Of a stretch of 64,000 nt of DNA, positions 48,243 through 58,646 are shown one piece after another. Source of the stretch: Grifola frondosa. Its lineage: Eukaryota > Basidiomycota > Agaricomycetes > Polyporales > Grifolaceae. The notes below the pieces were generated by a model, which saw only the letters and a program-made list of their open reading frames with translations, searched no databases and was not told the DNA's origin. The stretch is taken from positions 682,001-746,000 of the forward strand of contig LUGG01000007.1 of assembly GCA_001683735.1 (NCBI GenBank), given 5' to 3'. The number at the start of each line of letters is the position of its first letter. The stretch's first letter is position 1. The position numbers and the translations under genes are program-made.

Positions 48243-48790
48243 ATGACTGATATTATACGACCACGACGGCGCCGACGCTGTTCAGCACGAACGACGACGC
48301 ATCCGTGTTCTCGCGGCACCGGCTCGTGCACGCGAACTCGAACGCGAACGCGATCAGACCCGCGCCGCCCATGCCGGACGCGAAGGACCTCGTGTGCGCA
48401 TACACGCTGCAGAATGTGGAGAGCGGACTAGCGGGTGACCACACGGAGCGCAAGAACGTGTTGCATGCGTGCGCATGGAGGGCGAACAGTTCCTGCTGTA
48501 GGTGAAGGACGTCGCCGCCGTCATCGACTGGATCGAGATGCGTGTCCCGTCCGCGTCTGCGTGACGGCGCTCACTGTGTGCTGCAGGGCATTCATGCGGC
48601 GACCGCCGTCGCGCCCGACCTTGACGAGCGACCGATGCCGAAGGGCCCAATGTGGCGCACGCCGGCTACTCTCTGACAAGCCACCGCGGCTCACAAAGAG
48701 CGACATGTACATGATTAGTGCGAGCGCTGTACCAAAGGCCTCTCCGTCCCCGGCACAACGTTCTTCTGCACTACCCATACGGACAGTGTC
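48243..48790 (+). pseudogene. Fragment of a PH-domain protein gene
   Basis: One plus frame reads TLFSTNDDASVFSRHRLVHAN and then AYTLQNVESGLAGD and ERKNVL. A one-base shift leads to RMEGEQFLLQVKDVAAVIDWIE, followed by another shift and DLDERPMPKGPM. This order matches a conserved fungal PH-domain protein around its C-terminal helix. No start, no upstream exons and no end are present. The stretch is strikingly GC-rich against AT-rich flanks, as expected for a piece of a housekeeping gene copied into the island. The Arg-rich frame starting at 48243 is an out-of-frame shadow. Confidence 0.55.
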
Positions 48791-48799
48791 CTAGATGAG

Positions 48800-49260
48800 G
48801 AAGCATATCTGCATGGATATAAGAACTAGCCAGGTATTGACTTCTCTCACCAAACGTCCGTTGCTCAAGAGACTTAGAACGACCGAGGCTGCCGATCCCA
48901 CTGTCTGGTACTAGACAGAAGCATACGCAGTGAAATATGGTTCAGAACCACCAGGGTGATTCACGTTTAAGATCCACGTCTCTTCGCCAAACATACCTTG
49001 CACAGCGACGTATATCGCAATCATGATCAAAAGGGTTGTGCTAAAGAACATGGAGAATTTACCCCCTCATGTACGTTCATGCTTATTCGTGAGGATTATC
49101 CAATGACTCGCTAAGTAGAGCACCAGCTCGATACCTGAAACATATTCCATTCAGCGTGAGGAGGTTGGAGGAAAACATGAACGAGTACTATAAATAATAG
49201 CATTCAGGTAGTTGCCGATGTAGAATGAGTTCTGAAAGATATGATTAGGCGACATTGTGA
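48800..49260 (-). pseudogene. Decayed third 7-TM paralog
   Basis: Exon 1 is preserved (start near 49255, with FQNSFYIGNYLN as in paralog 2). Exon 2 is recognisable by similarity to paralog 2, but TGG in the SVWYQT block has become TAG, another stop lies near the HERT segment, and one or more shifts are present. Exons 3-5 are missing, and the fragment ends beside the GC-rich PH-domain piece. It derives from a copy closer to paralog 2 than to paralog 1. Confidence 0.75.
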
Positions 49261-49697
49261 GACTACCTCTGAAGGTGCGGGATGAAAGTACACCAAGACA
49301 AGGCAAGTTGATTTTGAGAAAATAGAGAAACATGCAAGTCAATAATTACAATCGTAACGCACACCTATACAAAGAGTTGGTCGCGAGCGAAGCATGGTGT
49401 TGAACATGCGCCAGGCGCCAGGACGAATGCAGGCGGGAGACAGAATCACTTTCATCAGCGAGCCTACACTTTCATCACGAAAGTCACACGTCTATGTCAC
49501 ATATACGGTGTTACAATAATACGGAACTCTGTTTATTGGAATTGCAGCCAATATCGTTAACAACGGACTGGTTTGATATCAAGAGATATTGGCATCCTTA
49601 GATGTCATCAAACTATGGTGAGACAATTTATCTTCGACGGTGCAAAAGAAGTTGATTTCGAACATACCCGCGTCACTTTCACCAGGCAGCGTTTGCT
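49261..49697. other. Intergenic
   Basis: No supported gene. The sequence is AT-rich, with short frames only, between the 7-TM remnant and precursor C. Confidence 0.35.
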
Positions 49698-49903
49698 CTA
49701 CAGGAATTGGTTATCCACCTTCAAGTGCTGGAGTTCAGACTCTGTGCGGATCCAATTTGTGTTTTCAGTTACCGTCGACTGCGCATACCTTCAGCCATTC
49801 TCATACCTGGTGCAGGCTCATGCGGAAGCGGGCGTGCTTCCGTCAAGGCGATTGCGACAAGAGATGCCCCCAGGAGTAGGACGAAGAACGAGTATTTGAA
49901 CAT
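49698..49903 (-). CDS. Small secreted peptide precursor C
   Basis: Two exons (49807-49903 and 49698-49741) around a 65-nt intron (GTATGAG donor, CACAG acceptor) give 46 residues. The signal peptide is MFKYSFFVLLLGASLVAIALTEA, written here in two parts (MFKYSFF, then VLLLGASLVAIALTEA). As in precursors A and B it ends at Ala23 and is followed by Arg-Pro. The mature part begins RPLPHEPAPE and ends LKVDNQFL, so it shares the RP start and FL end but little else. The intron is in the same phase and at the equivalent place. Its DNA is otherwise unrelated to the duplicated block carrying A and B, so it is an older family member. There is no cysteine in the mature part. Confidence 0.62.
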
Positions 49904-50823
49904 AGTTATGTGTGATTGGCAGGATGGAGACCTAAATCCGACGTACTTACAGGTATGTATTTATATGATCAGGCGTTGTTATCTGAAAATTGCGCTGCAT
50001 TTGTTTCTGTCATGCACGGTGCTATTGGAGTTCGAAGCTATATCCGATTACCAAACCCAAAATTAGAGAAGCTGAACGTTTGCGTTTTAAAGGACTAATT
50101 ACTTTTGAACCGCGGACCCTTCATACTTCGGATACCAAAGCTCCGGAACGCCCACGTCTCGGCCAATCCCATTCAAGTTCTAGCCTTGTTCCTGATAGAT
50201 GACCATCTAGACCAAGAGACAACTTCCCGCGTTTTGGTGTATGTGTTTATCCATTCGTCCATTCGTTGTCTTGACCGTATGATAACTGTAATATCCCAGA
50301 AATATACCAGCGCTGCATCTATTATCATGAAATGTCCCATGATATGTCATCTCTTTCGGCCTCACGAGTGGTATTTATATACTTTTCACAAACGTGATAT
50401 TCACGTTCGGTACATCAGCTCGCATCTGTGGTTTTTTACACTACACTAGTGGATAACACGCATTCCGGCTCAGCACGGCTATGGAAACGAGGGCACGACG
50501 ACCAATCTTAAGCATGGCGAAAGATGACCTCTCATCGGGTGACTTTGACAAGATCTGAAGAGTTGCCGCTTCGCATACTTTCATTTACCGCCTGGTGAGA
50601 GCAAGATTTCAATTATGTTGGTTTTTCTATGCTCACGAATATTCTAGCAGACTCTCTCTCTTTTTTGATAGTTGATTTTGCCATATTTGTCAGCACGGAT
50701 CGCGTATCATTCGCACCAATTCATGCCCTTCCCAGAGACAGTTGGGAACCCCTTGATCCAGGCACAGCCCATTTAAACTGCCGATTTTATGAATAAATAC
50801 AAGGAACGTATCACAGGACGTAC
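49904..50823. other. Intergenic
   Basis: The promoter side of precursor C, followed by AT-rich sequence. A 114-codon plus frame at 50105-50449 lacks recognisable features and I do not call it. Confidence 0.35.
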
Positions 50824-51095
50824 GTGTTGCATGAAGAGATGGTATCGATATAGCGATGTGTATCCGTGCCACATCTTCACACCATGCAACGAGCCGAGCT
50901 GCATAAGTCACCGATCAGATTCTTTAGAAGAATGTTTACTCACTCCGAAGACATGCGTCAAATGTCAGAATGGCACCAACGAAATCCCACCGACCATCCA
51001 CGAGGTTCCGTCCAACAGCTCCTGCCTGTCAGAATGGCCAGAAGGCTGATGCGCGTTGCTGAATCCGAAGAGGAATGGAAAAATACAGCTGATTT
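50824..51095 (-). repeat. Inverted duplication arm 2
   Basis: Reverse-complement partner of 45437-45720. Shared landmarks include the stretch reading HKSPIRF on the plus strand here and on the minus strand there, and QQLLPVRMARRL. Small deletions change the frame between the arms. It lies just left of the truncated UstYa 5' end at 51246. Confidence 0.7.
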
Positions 51096-51245
51096 GATAT
51101 CCATCGATGCGGCTGTTGTTGGCAGAACCTTGCAAGGCAGTTCTGCGGCAACTGCCGGCAGTTCATTACCATGCTGAGTCCAGACCTACGCCGTGTGCAG
51201 CCATAGATACCACTGTGTTTATTGTCCTGTTTCCACACTGCCAGT

Positions 51246-52571
51246 GCTGAGAATTACAAGAGCGATATAAGCAAAAGGGCGAGCGAGCATGGTTTGAGTT
51301 GACCTCTGAAATTGTTTGTGAACAGATGGCATATAGCAATATTTTTTATCATATTTGGCGCCTCAGAGCAATAACGAAACTGAAGAAGTCACGGATAGGA
51401 GTCTTAGATGAATACTGCATCCACCTATTCTGGATGTTTGTACCCATGACACACATGATTCCTGCCGGTGCAATCACTGAAATATACCTTGTCCGACTAA
51501 AGGTCCGCGATGGCTCGTTCGGAGATTCAAACCGCATTCACCATACCCCCCGAAGGCGGTGAGTCTGATGTATTTGAGTGAATAAACTTCTCAGCGCTTC
51601 TCCACTCCAAATGGGGATCACAAATCACGCTTCGACACTTCGATTCAAGTAAATATTACATCGAGGAACAGATTTCGAGAAGTGATTCAATTTCCTATGA
51701 GATTGGCTGGGGATTACGGCGGAGATATCGATTGGTCTCGTATGTCTCCTTCTCGCACCGTTGGATCTTGAATAATTGTCAGTGTCAAGTGATATTTATC
51801 CCAAATGTTACAACCCTACCATAGATTCAGCCTCGGATATCTCATCATAGAAAGCATAGGTCCTGGTACGGATCACTCTTATCTGCGACAGCCCACATAT
51901 CGATAAGCAGCTAGGGCCTTATATCCAGCCCTTTAGGATACTAACCGTTGGAGTCAGAACCGGGGTCACATGTCTGCGGTCGAGCTTGGATAGAGGCGAG
52001 AGTGCAGAGAATTATGAGGACTCCAGACAGATGCGATGGTGCAAAGAACATCTTGGTACGATCTTTTGAGACTGAGAGGTCGGACTTGCAGATGACATGT
52101 TCTTATATGTCAGAGTTTCCCCGTCAAGTGCCAACGGGTATGGCCGAGTCAATATTTTTTATGTCTCAAGTTTCGGTGCCTTTTCAGTCGCCTTCGATCA
52201 TACAAGTCGTAGAACACACACGAGACGGGAGAAGATTCTCAGACCCTTGATATGTTTGCCATATCTGAGTTCACATTGTGACAGTTCCATATGCAACACA
52301 TCTAAATGTAGGTCGTATAGCCTTATTCATGCGGCATGATTGGTTCACGCCTTTCATATGCACTTGGCGCATATCTTGTCTATCTTGCGACTAAAGTGGC
52401 ACAATACGAAACCAGATTTCTAAGAATATGCAGAGCCCTAAAATGCTCTGCCGTCTCTCTTGAGATGTCTAGATGCTTAGTATTTGATGTGTGAGCGTGG
52501 CATTTCTGATACAGTTCGACGCCCAACTTCCCTGTCCCTATCCTGATTATCATTCATCTGTGAAGTCTGAT
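51246..52571. repeat. 1.3-kb duplicated block, copy 2
   Basis: Direct repeat of 35460-36789. The left end keeps only the first codons of the UstYa-like gene (from MLARPFAYI, start near 51292) before similarity stops at 51246, so this copy has a precursor but no oxidase. Bases 51300-51840 and 52060-52571 are non-coding spacer similar to copy 1. Confidence 0.85.
51845..52051 (-). CDS. Small secreted peptide precursor B
   Basis: Two exons (51946-52051 and 51845-51882), with a 63-nt intron closely matching that of precursor A, give 47 residues. The signal peptide (MFFAPSHL...SIQA) differs from A at three residues. The mature part begins RPQTCDPGSDSN and ends PYQDLCFL, so it has two cysteines that could pair, which A and C lack. 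The C-terminal LCFL is not a CaaX box, because the cysteine is third from the end. The gene lies in the 1.3-kb duplication. Its own neighbouring UstYa-like gene has been cut off, leaving the intact one at 34.8-35.5 kb as the only candidate enzyme of that type. Confidence 0.68.
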
Positions 52572-53593
52572 GCCGAGACAGAATATTCCACCAAATTTTG
52601 CGTTAGGTACGAACATATCATATATTTCACGTGGTGATACAGAGCTGAGCAATTCCTCTTCGTGGACAGGACCGCTGTTAACATATACCTCCGTGGTTCT
52701 TACAATATCGTGGCATTCAGATCTTGTTCTAGGCTCAATTGTTCTTCAGATATTCTGTGATATTCAATTTGGGCACCCAGAGCCTGGCAGTATCACATAT
52801 GAAATCCTATACTCACAAATGACATGCGATACATGCCCTCCTTTAATTACAAATAGTGTTATATATGATCTGTCTCTGCTCACAGTGCTATCCGTTCACG
52901 TGTCGGATCCCTCCGCCTCCAGCGCGTCTTAGGCGCTCACCTTCGTGGTGCACCCTTCCTCGTCATCCTCAACGATGAGCTCGAGCGCGCTCTGGTCCCT
53001 TGATGCGCTGTCCCGTGTTCTTGATTTTCCCGATGCGCTTCCGAAATAAGTTGGCCCTGATACTCGGATCTCGAATCTGTTCATCTTGTCTTCTACAGAT
53101 TATTCTGTAACATAAAGATCTAAAGTCATCTTGCGATGGATTTGCGACGAAATCTCACATGTTTAATTTAGGTACCAATACGTTTTTCCATTTTTCTGCC
53201 TTGATGATGCACAGTTGCGAAGCGTGCTGACTTGTGATTTATTCGATGAATTTGCCCAAAACAGGCAACAATTTCAGAAAAGGATGAGCGTTGAATTCGA
53301 CAGTAAAGCACTATTTAGGAATCGATATATGTGACCCCACCAGAACTGAGACAGAACAAATATGCAACCAGAAACAACGCGACGAATGACATCCGGAGAT
53401 TGCACAGATGACGAGCGCTGGAAGGACAAAGCCGAGGACGAAATCCAGTGAACGTGAAAGGAACCGACGGAACATCAAGGAGAAAAACTAGTCCTGGATA
53501 AAAGGAGGTGCACTCTTGTCCAGAGACAACTACTCCTGTACATGTCGCCAGGTGAGTTCACACTTGTTGCGCATTGCCATCCGGATCTCTACT
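52572..53593. other. Intergenic
   Basis: No supported gene. The plus frame at 52570-52932 has a Ser/Thr-rich beginning but no domain or signal peptide. The rest contains short frames only. Confidence 0.35.
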
Positions 53594-53920
53594 TTTGGTC
53601 TTCCGGCTCCCTGCAACCAATGCACGACTCGAAGGTAGTTCATCATTTATCATAAAGTGTTCGTCCGTGTTGGATGTGTTCTTGTTGAATGGCGGGTCCA
53701 GTCCACTGGATATCAAGAAGCTTTCGTGGCGAACGCGCCCACCACACCTGAAGAAGATTCGCACTTTGGTACCGAGAGCAGGAGAGGAAATGGTTGTGAC
53801 CAGGTTTACCTGCGTATGGGGTTCGCTGCATACATTTAAGGTAGCATGTGTCAAGGGCTCGGATTGCTTGTTGGATGTGTGGTCAAGCCAGAACGAGACT
53901 TGGGGTGAGAGCTTCGATGG
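53594..53920 (+). pseudogene. Truncated copy of single-TM protein exon 3
   Basis: Direct duplicate of 44505-44830. It stays in frame (LVFRLPATNARLEGSS to QNETWG) with scattered substitutions, but lacks the TM exon, the first half of the protein and the last exon. The similarity ends sharply at 53920, close to the upstream region of the SURP gene, which marks the right border of the island. Confidence 0.8.
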
Positions 53921-54024
53921 CCGTATATGCGGCAAGCGCTGAACACGCCCACAACGCCCAACAACCACAAATAAGTGTTTCACAACCGCCCCTATGTTCC
54001 AGCATGCGCCGCCAGCCGTCGAAA

Positions 54025-55305
54025 ATGTCTTCCAAATCACGGAAACGCAAACAAAGGACTTACGATTATCCAATATCTGTTCAATCCTCCGAAGGCCCAA
54101 TTCAATCTGATTCCTCACTATTCATTCAAGCACATGAAGCGGACTTGGTCCGGGGCCCACAGGCCGTTGCTGCAGCCCGTTCGCTGGAGATAGAGTATTC
54201 TGGCGGAATCAGACGTCCTGTACGAGTCGGGGATGGGCTTATCAAGTGGAGCGGAGGTGAGGTGAAAAATGAAGTCGTGGATCCCGACGAGGAGGCAGAT
54301 GATCAGGATATCCCTGACACCGATGATGGTATCTGGCTGGATAGGTAGGCCTCTTCTTAAGAGTCTGGCAATTTCAGTGTTCGGTATTTGATTTCATACG
54401 GGTGCACGCGGGAACTGTGGTGACTGGATAAGCTGTTAGGAACTAAAATCTCTGTTTGTCCGTTGCTGTTCGCTCACTGACTTGATTTTCTACAGGTATG
54501 ATGCACGGCTTCTGCTTGATGCCCTGCCGACAATCCCTGCACCACATACTTCCGTCTCTGACCCAGGCTCGCCATCGGGATGGTCAGACCTGCCTTCAGA
54601 CGCCGAAGATATGTTCTTCCTGTCTCCCTCAGAAACTGAGGATTATCAGCGCACAAAGCGCAGGCGTGCAATAGCTGAAGATAGAGAAGCGCGCCTACGC
54701 GCGCTCCGTGCGATTCAGATGAGGAAGAGGAGGAAGTATGGGGTGGGAGCGATGAAGAAGTACGTCAGCGTCCCAGTTTCGCTGCGTAGCTACGCCTAAC
54801 GTCCCACGCAGCCTTCCGACGAACAGCGTGAACTCATGCGTCGCACTGCCACACATATCCTCGCATCTCCAAACCCTGCGCAGCTCGAACTGCGGATCCT
54901 TGCGAACCACGGTGCGGATCCACGATTCGCATTCTTGCGCGGGCGGTGGACGCGTGCATGGCGTCTGACAAAGGGGCATATCCGGCTCGAGAAGGAGCAA
55001 GAGATAGAGAAGGAGAGGGAGAAAGAAAAGCCAGGGACAGCGTTGGGAGGTTTGGCCGGATATGGAGAGAGCGATGAGGAGAGTGGCGAGGAGGCAGAGC
55101 CTAAGGTGCGCATGGGCGTGCCTGAGGGATCTGGTAGTGCTGTGCCGGCAGCTGTGGCTGCAGCTGGAAAAGTTGATGGGGAGAGGAAGCAACATCATCT
55201 GAAGAAGCATTGAAGCAAGCTAGGCGAGCGCGGGCGAAGGAATGGGCCGAGAAAAGGAGAGCTATGAAGATTGAAGGGAAAGTCGATGATGAGTCCGGTG
55301 CGTAA
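54025..55305 (+). CDS. SURP-like RNA-processing protein
   Basis: Three exons (54025-54344, 54496-54759, 54812-55305). The start MSSKSRKRKQRTYDY is basic. The middle is acidic and Ser/Pro-rich (SGWSDLPSDAEDMFFLSPSE). The third exon has ILANHGADPRFAFLRGRW, which resembles a SURP module (F-x-F-L after a helical segment), followed by a Glu/Lys-rich coiled region and an Arg/Lys-rich end (ALKQARRARAKEWAEKRR). SURP modules occur in splicing factors, so a nuclear RNA-processing role is likely. Two one-base losses break the frame: near 54711, between LRA and DSDEEEEE, and near 55184, before EATSSEEALK. It is probably a conserved gene with assembly indels. Confidence 0.62.
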
Positions 55306-55458
55306 CGTTATATCTATCTGTGCATCCTTCGATCGTGAGGTTTTGGGATTTGCATAATACAAACAACGATCTGATACCCCATACATGTATGATCTATAAC
55401 CGCACATACTACATACAACGATACAAGCTCTAAATACGTTTCTAAGTGCACCTCCAGC

Positions 55459-57955
55459 TCACCGCGCAAGAGGTTTCTCCTTGATGAAGAAAGATATCAC
55501 CACTGCGCAGGCACTGAGCGCGACCGTAAACCAGAGCGCCGCCTGTATCCCATCCTGGTACGAACGCAGGACCACCTTGCGCACCTCTGGCTTGAGCTCC
55601 TCCAGGTATTCGAGAGACTCGCGCACGCGCATGACGATCTGAGCAGAGCATCCCAATACCGTAAGTCAAAGGGCAAAGACGTGAGCCCTGGAAACCGCAC
55701 CTCATCCACGTCTGCGCCAGTGAGCCGTTCGTATAGTCGCTTGCGAAGGGTGTCTTGCGTGATCGTGGTCCCGACTGATAGGCATACTACGGATCCGAGC
55801 GAGCGGAAGAGGTATGATACTGGGACGTGTTCGGATGGTGAGGATCGGGCACGGACTTCGGAAGGAGGTAGCCACTTACCTGCCGTGGCGATAGCCTGAT
55901 CCTCTGGCCCTGCGTTCGCAATGAGAGCTATGAGGGTGGTCGTTATACCAGCACCTGGGGAGATGTTCAGCGTACTGGCCACACATAGAATGAGAACTAT
56001 ACCATTTCCAAAACTAGTTACAACCAGGCCTTAAAATGAAGTTAGAACACGATTTTTAGCAGAGGACATTCACACGTACCTACGACAAGCCATGCGAATG
56101 AGTATGCCAGCACTCCAGTGAAAAGCGCCATGACGACGGACCCAGCGAGCATGAGGCCAAACACCCCTACCGTGAGCCAATAATATCGTCCAGTGGTTTG
56201 CATGATTAGACCGCCAACGAGGCTACCCGCTACTGAGCCAACAACGCTCGGGAGGAGTGCCATTCCTGCCTGCGCGGCGCTCGCGCCCTGGCACCGCCTG
56301 CAGATACAGCGACACGTGAAATATTAGGCACAATGTCGCACCGAGGCAGAAGAAGTTGCATAGATAACTCGCGAGCAGCGCGCGGTTCGCAACGATGCGC
56401 CGAGGAGCGAACGGCTCACGCGCAATGCGTGTCTCCATGAGTACGAACCAAACAAAGAGTACGGCGGCGGCAGAGAGCGAGGCGATGGTGATGCGGTCGT
56501 CCCATGATATGTTGCCGCCGCGGTCGAGCCCGAGGAGGAGCGCAAATACTGCGATGACGAGCGCGATGGCGCCCCCGAAGTCGACACGCCGAAGCTTTGC
56601 GTGAAAATCACCGCCCGACGTTTTGGGCAGCTTCAGTCCGAGCGAGACAATCAGTATCGCGAGGACCGTGAGAGGCACCTGTATGATGAAGGCCCTGGAT
56701 GACAGTCAATATTGCGGAAGGAATCTAGTCAGAATGTGGATTACCATCTCCAGCCGATGCTGTCGGCGAGAACACCGCCAAGTGGGGCACCGGTGGCTTG
56801 TCCTGCCGCAAACGCGATGTTCGCAAACCCTGGAAGTACGATAACGGACACCATTGCAGATGAGGGTGCTGCGGCTTACCTTGAAACGTCCCCCTTTGTC
56901 GCAATGGGACAATATCGGACATGACGATTGATGCCACACTGTACGCCGCAGTGAGGTCCAACCCTGGGGCAAATTTGTCTCGTGACTTACGTTGACATGC
57001 CTCCTCCACCTATCCCGGCAAGCGCCCGAGCGGCTATAAGTTCTGTCATGTTCCTCGCCAAACCACAGAACAGACATCCAAGCGCGAAAACGGTGTATGC
57101 AAACAACAAACAGGTCTTACGGCCAAATATATCACTGAGCTATGCCAAGCAGTCGGAATGAGAGTTTCCATCTCAAAAGCGGGACAAACTCGCCTTTCCG
57201 TAGAGTGGTCTGTAATCGGATATTCAGCGGAGACAGCACAGAGTAATTCGGTGACTATACGCACTGGAAGCTTGTCAATGAAAGCATATATCCGGTTGCA
57301 ATCCAGCTGGTATTCTGGAGTTGTTCGAATTGACTACCGATGGAGGCATAGGTAGATGTAACGATAGTGGTATCCATTGCAACCAGGAATATGCCCAAAA
57401 GCATGGGGACCATCTATTGTCGAGAGCAAAACCAAATGAGCTCAGCAGCAAGGATGACTCGATATCAGCTACAATATAATTCTCGCGACAAACTCCTGAA
57501 CATGGTATGATATCCAATATCTCATCCAATATAGAAGGTGCGCTGGGTAAATGCATCTTGCGGAAAAAGAAGGAGGAAGGGAGGTTGCTTCGCATCAGGA
57601 TGATAAGAATTATTGGGAGACTTAGTATCCCAGCCTCGGGTGCGACAACGACTGAAACAGAGGACCATTCTACGAGTGTTTCAAGCAAAGAAGTATATAT
57701 TTCCCTGCCTTACATCGTCCGTAGGCGAAATAGCGAAAAATGGAAGGAATTCAAGTTGAAACAGAAGCAGGCATTGAATGCCAAGAACAAACTTACGATT
57801 GCAACAAGTGAGACCTGAGGCTTGAGCTCCTCCTCGTCGCTGTTTGAGTCCGAAGGCGAGTGATCTCCAATAGATTCCGAATGTTCATTGCTGATACCAT
57901 AAGTCGCCGGGGACTCAGCCAGAAGAGCCGTCTCTTCGTCCGGCGTAGCCGTCAT
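55459..57955 (-). CDS. MFS transporter, DHA2 (VBA/multidrug) type
   Basis: The start at 57955 gives an acidic cytoplasmic N-terminus (MTATPDEETALLAESPATYG), then VSLVAI. A long intron (about 380 nt) leads to MVPMLLGIFLVAMDTTIVTS, the DHA2 signature, then SWIATGYMLS, YGKLSDIFGRK (motif A), ALAGIGGGGMST, GQATGAPLGGVLADSIGWRW (motif C region), and AFIIQVPLTV. The rest covers the remaining TM helices to AVVISFFIKEKPLAR. Known members export basic amino acids into the vacuole or drugs out of the cell. One extra base near 56296 breaks LYLQAV from QGASAAQAGMALLP, a conserved junction. Exon phases elsewhere are consistent where I checked them. Confidence 0.8.
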
Positions 57956-58646
57956 TGTGTGCAAGAGCAAGTACTAGACAGCTGTAGCGCGAAATCTCTA
58001 TTCGTCTAGTATCCAGAGCAGTCCAATAATCAGAACAAATTTAAAAGCAGCCTCAGTCAAAGAAGTAGCTGCATGGATGCACGCTCGCAGCTAAAGGTCT
58101 TGCGCATTCGCAATACTTGCGAGTAATTTCTAATTGTATGTAACCTAAACAAATAAATATGCGCAGATAAGAAAAACCTCGATCACTGCTCAAGCGCTCG
58201 GATCTCAGATCTCAGCGGTTGTTCAAGAAAAAGCTTGAAGTCGCGTCCGACATCCCTGAACCGTCAGTCGCCCGAGAAGCACAGAAGATTTCAAACTACA
58301 ATATTGCAACAAGAGCACGTATAATATAATATGTATCGATACGACCTTGAAAACTAGACCCACATTACTGGAAGTCAATGGATCTCAGGATTGGTCATGA
58401 GTCCAGTAGGCGAGTGTCCGGCGTGGGTCGTGTAAAGAACGAGTGCGCATAGACAGCGCGAAACCTTTCCGGTTGTGTTTTCTTCAGTCCGCGAGTTCAA
58501 AGGCGCCCTCATGATTTCAAGAAATAGTCTAGCAATTATAAGCGCTCGAAAATTCTGATCTCGATCAATTGAGCAGATCGGCAACCTTTGCCTTGCAAGT
58601 TGTCGTTGTTGTATTCCTCCATTTATTGCCAAGCCCACTTCATTTA
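57956..58646. other. Divergent promoter region
   Basis: About 690 AT-rich bases between the divergent starts of the DHA2 transporter and the small plus-strand gene. No gene is visible; it should hold both promoters. Confidence 0.4.

Noticed and set aside
48243..48431. Arg-rich plus frame as a small basic protein
   Set aside because: It is an out-of-frame reading of the GC-rich PH-domain fragment.
51845..51882. C-terminal LCFL of precursor B as a CaaX box, making it a mating pheromone processed by the STE24 in the window
   Set aside because: The cysteine is third, not fourth, from the end; A and C lack it; and the precursors have a signal peptide, which basidiomycete farnesylated pheromone precursors do not.
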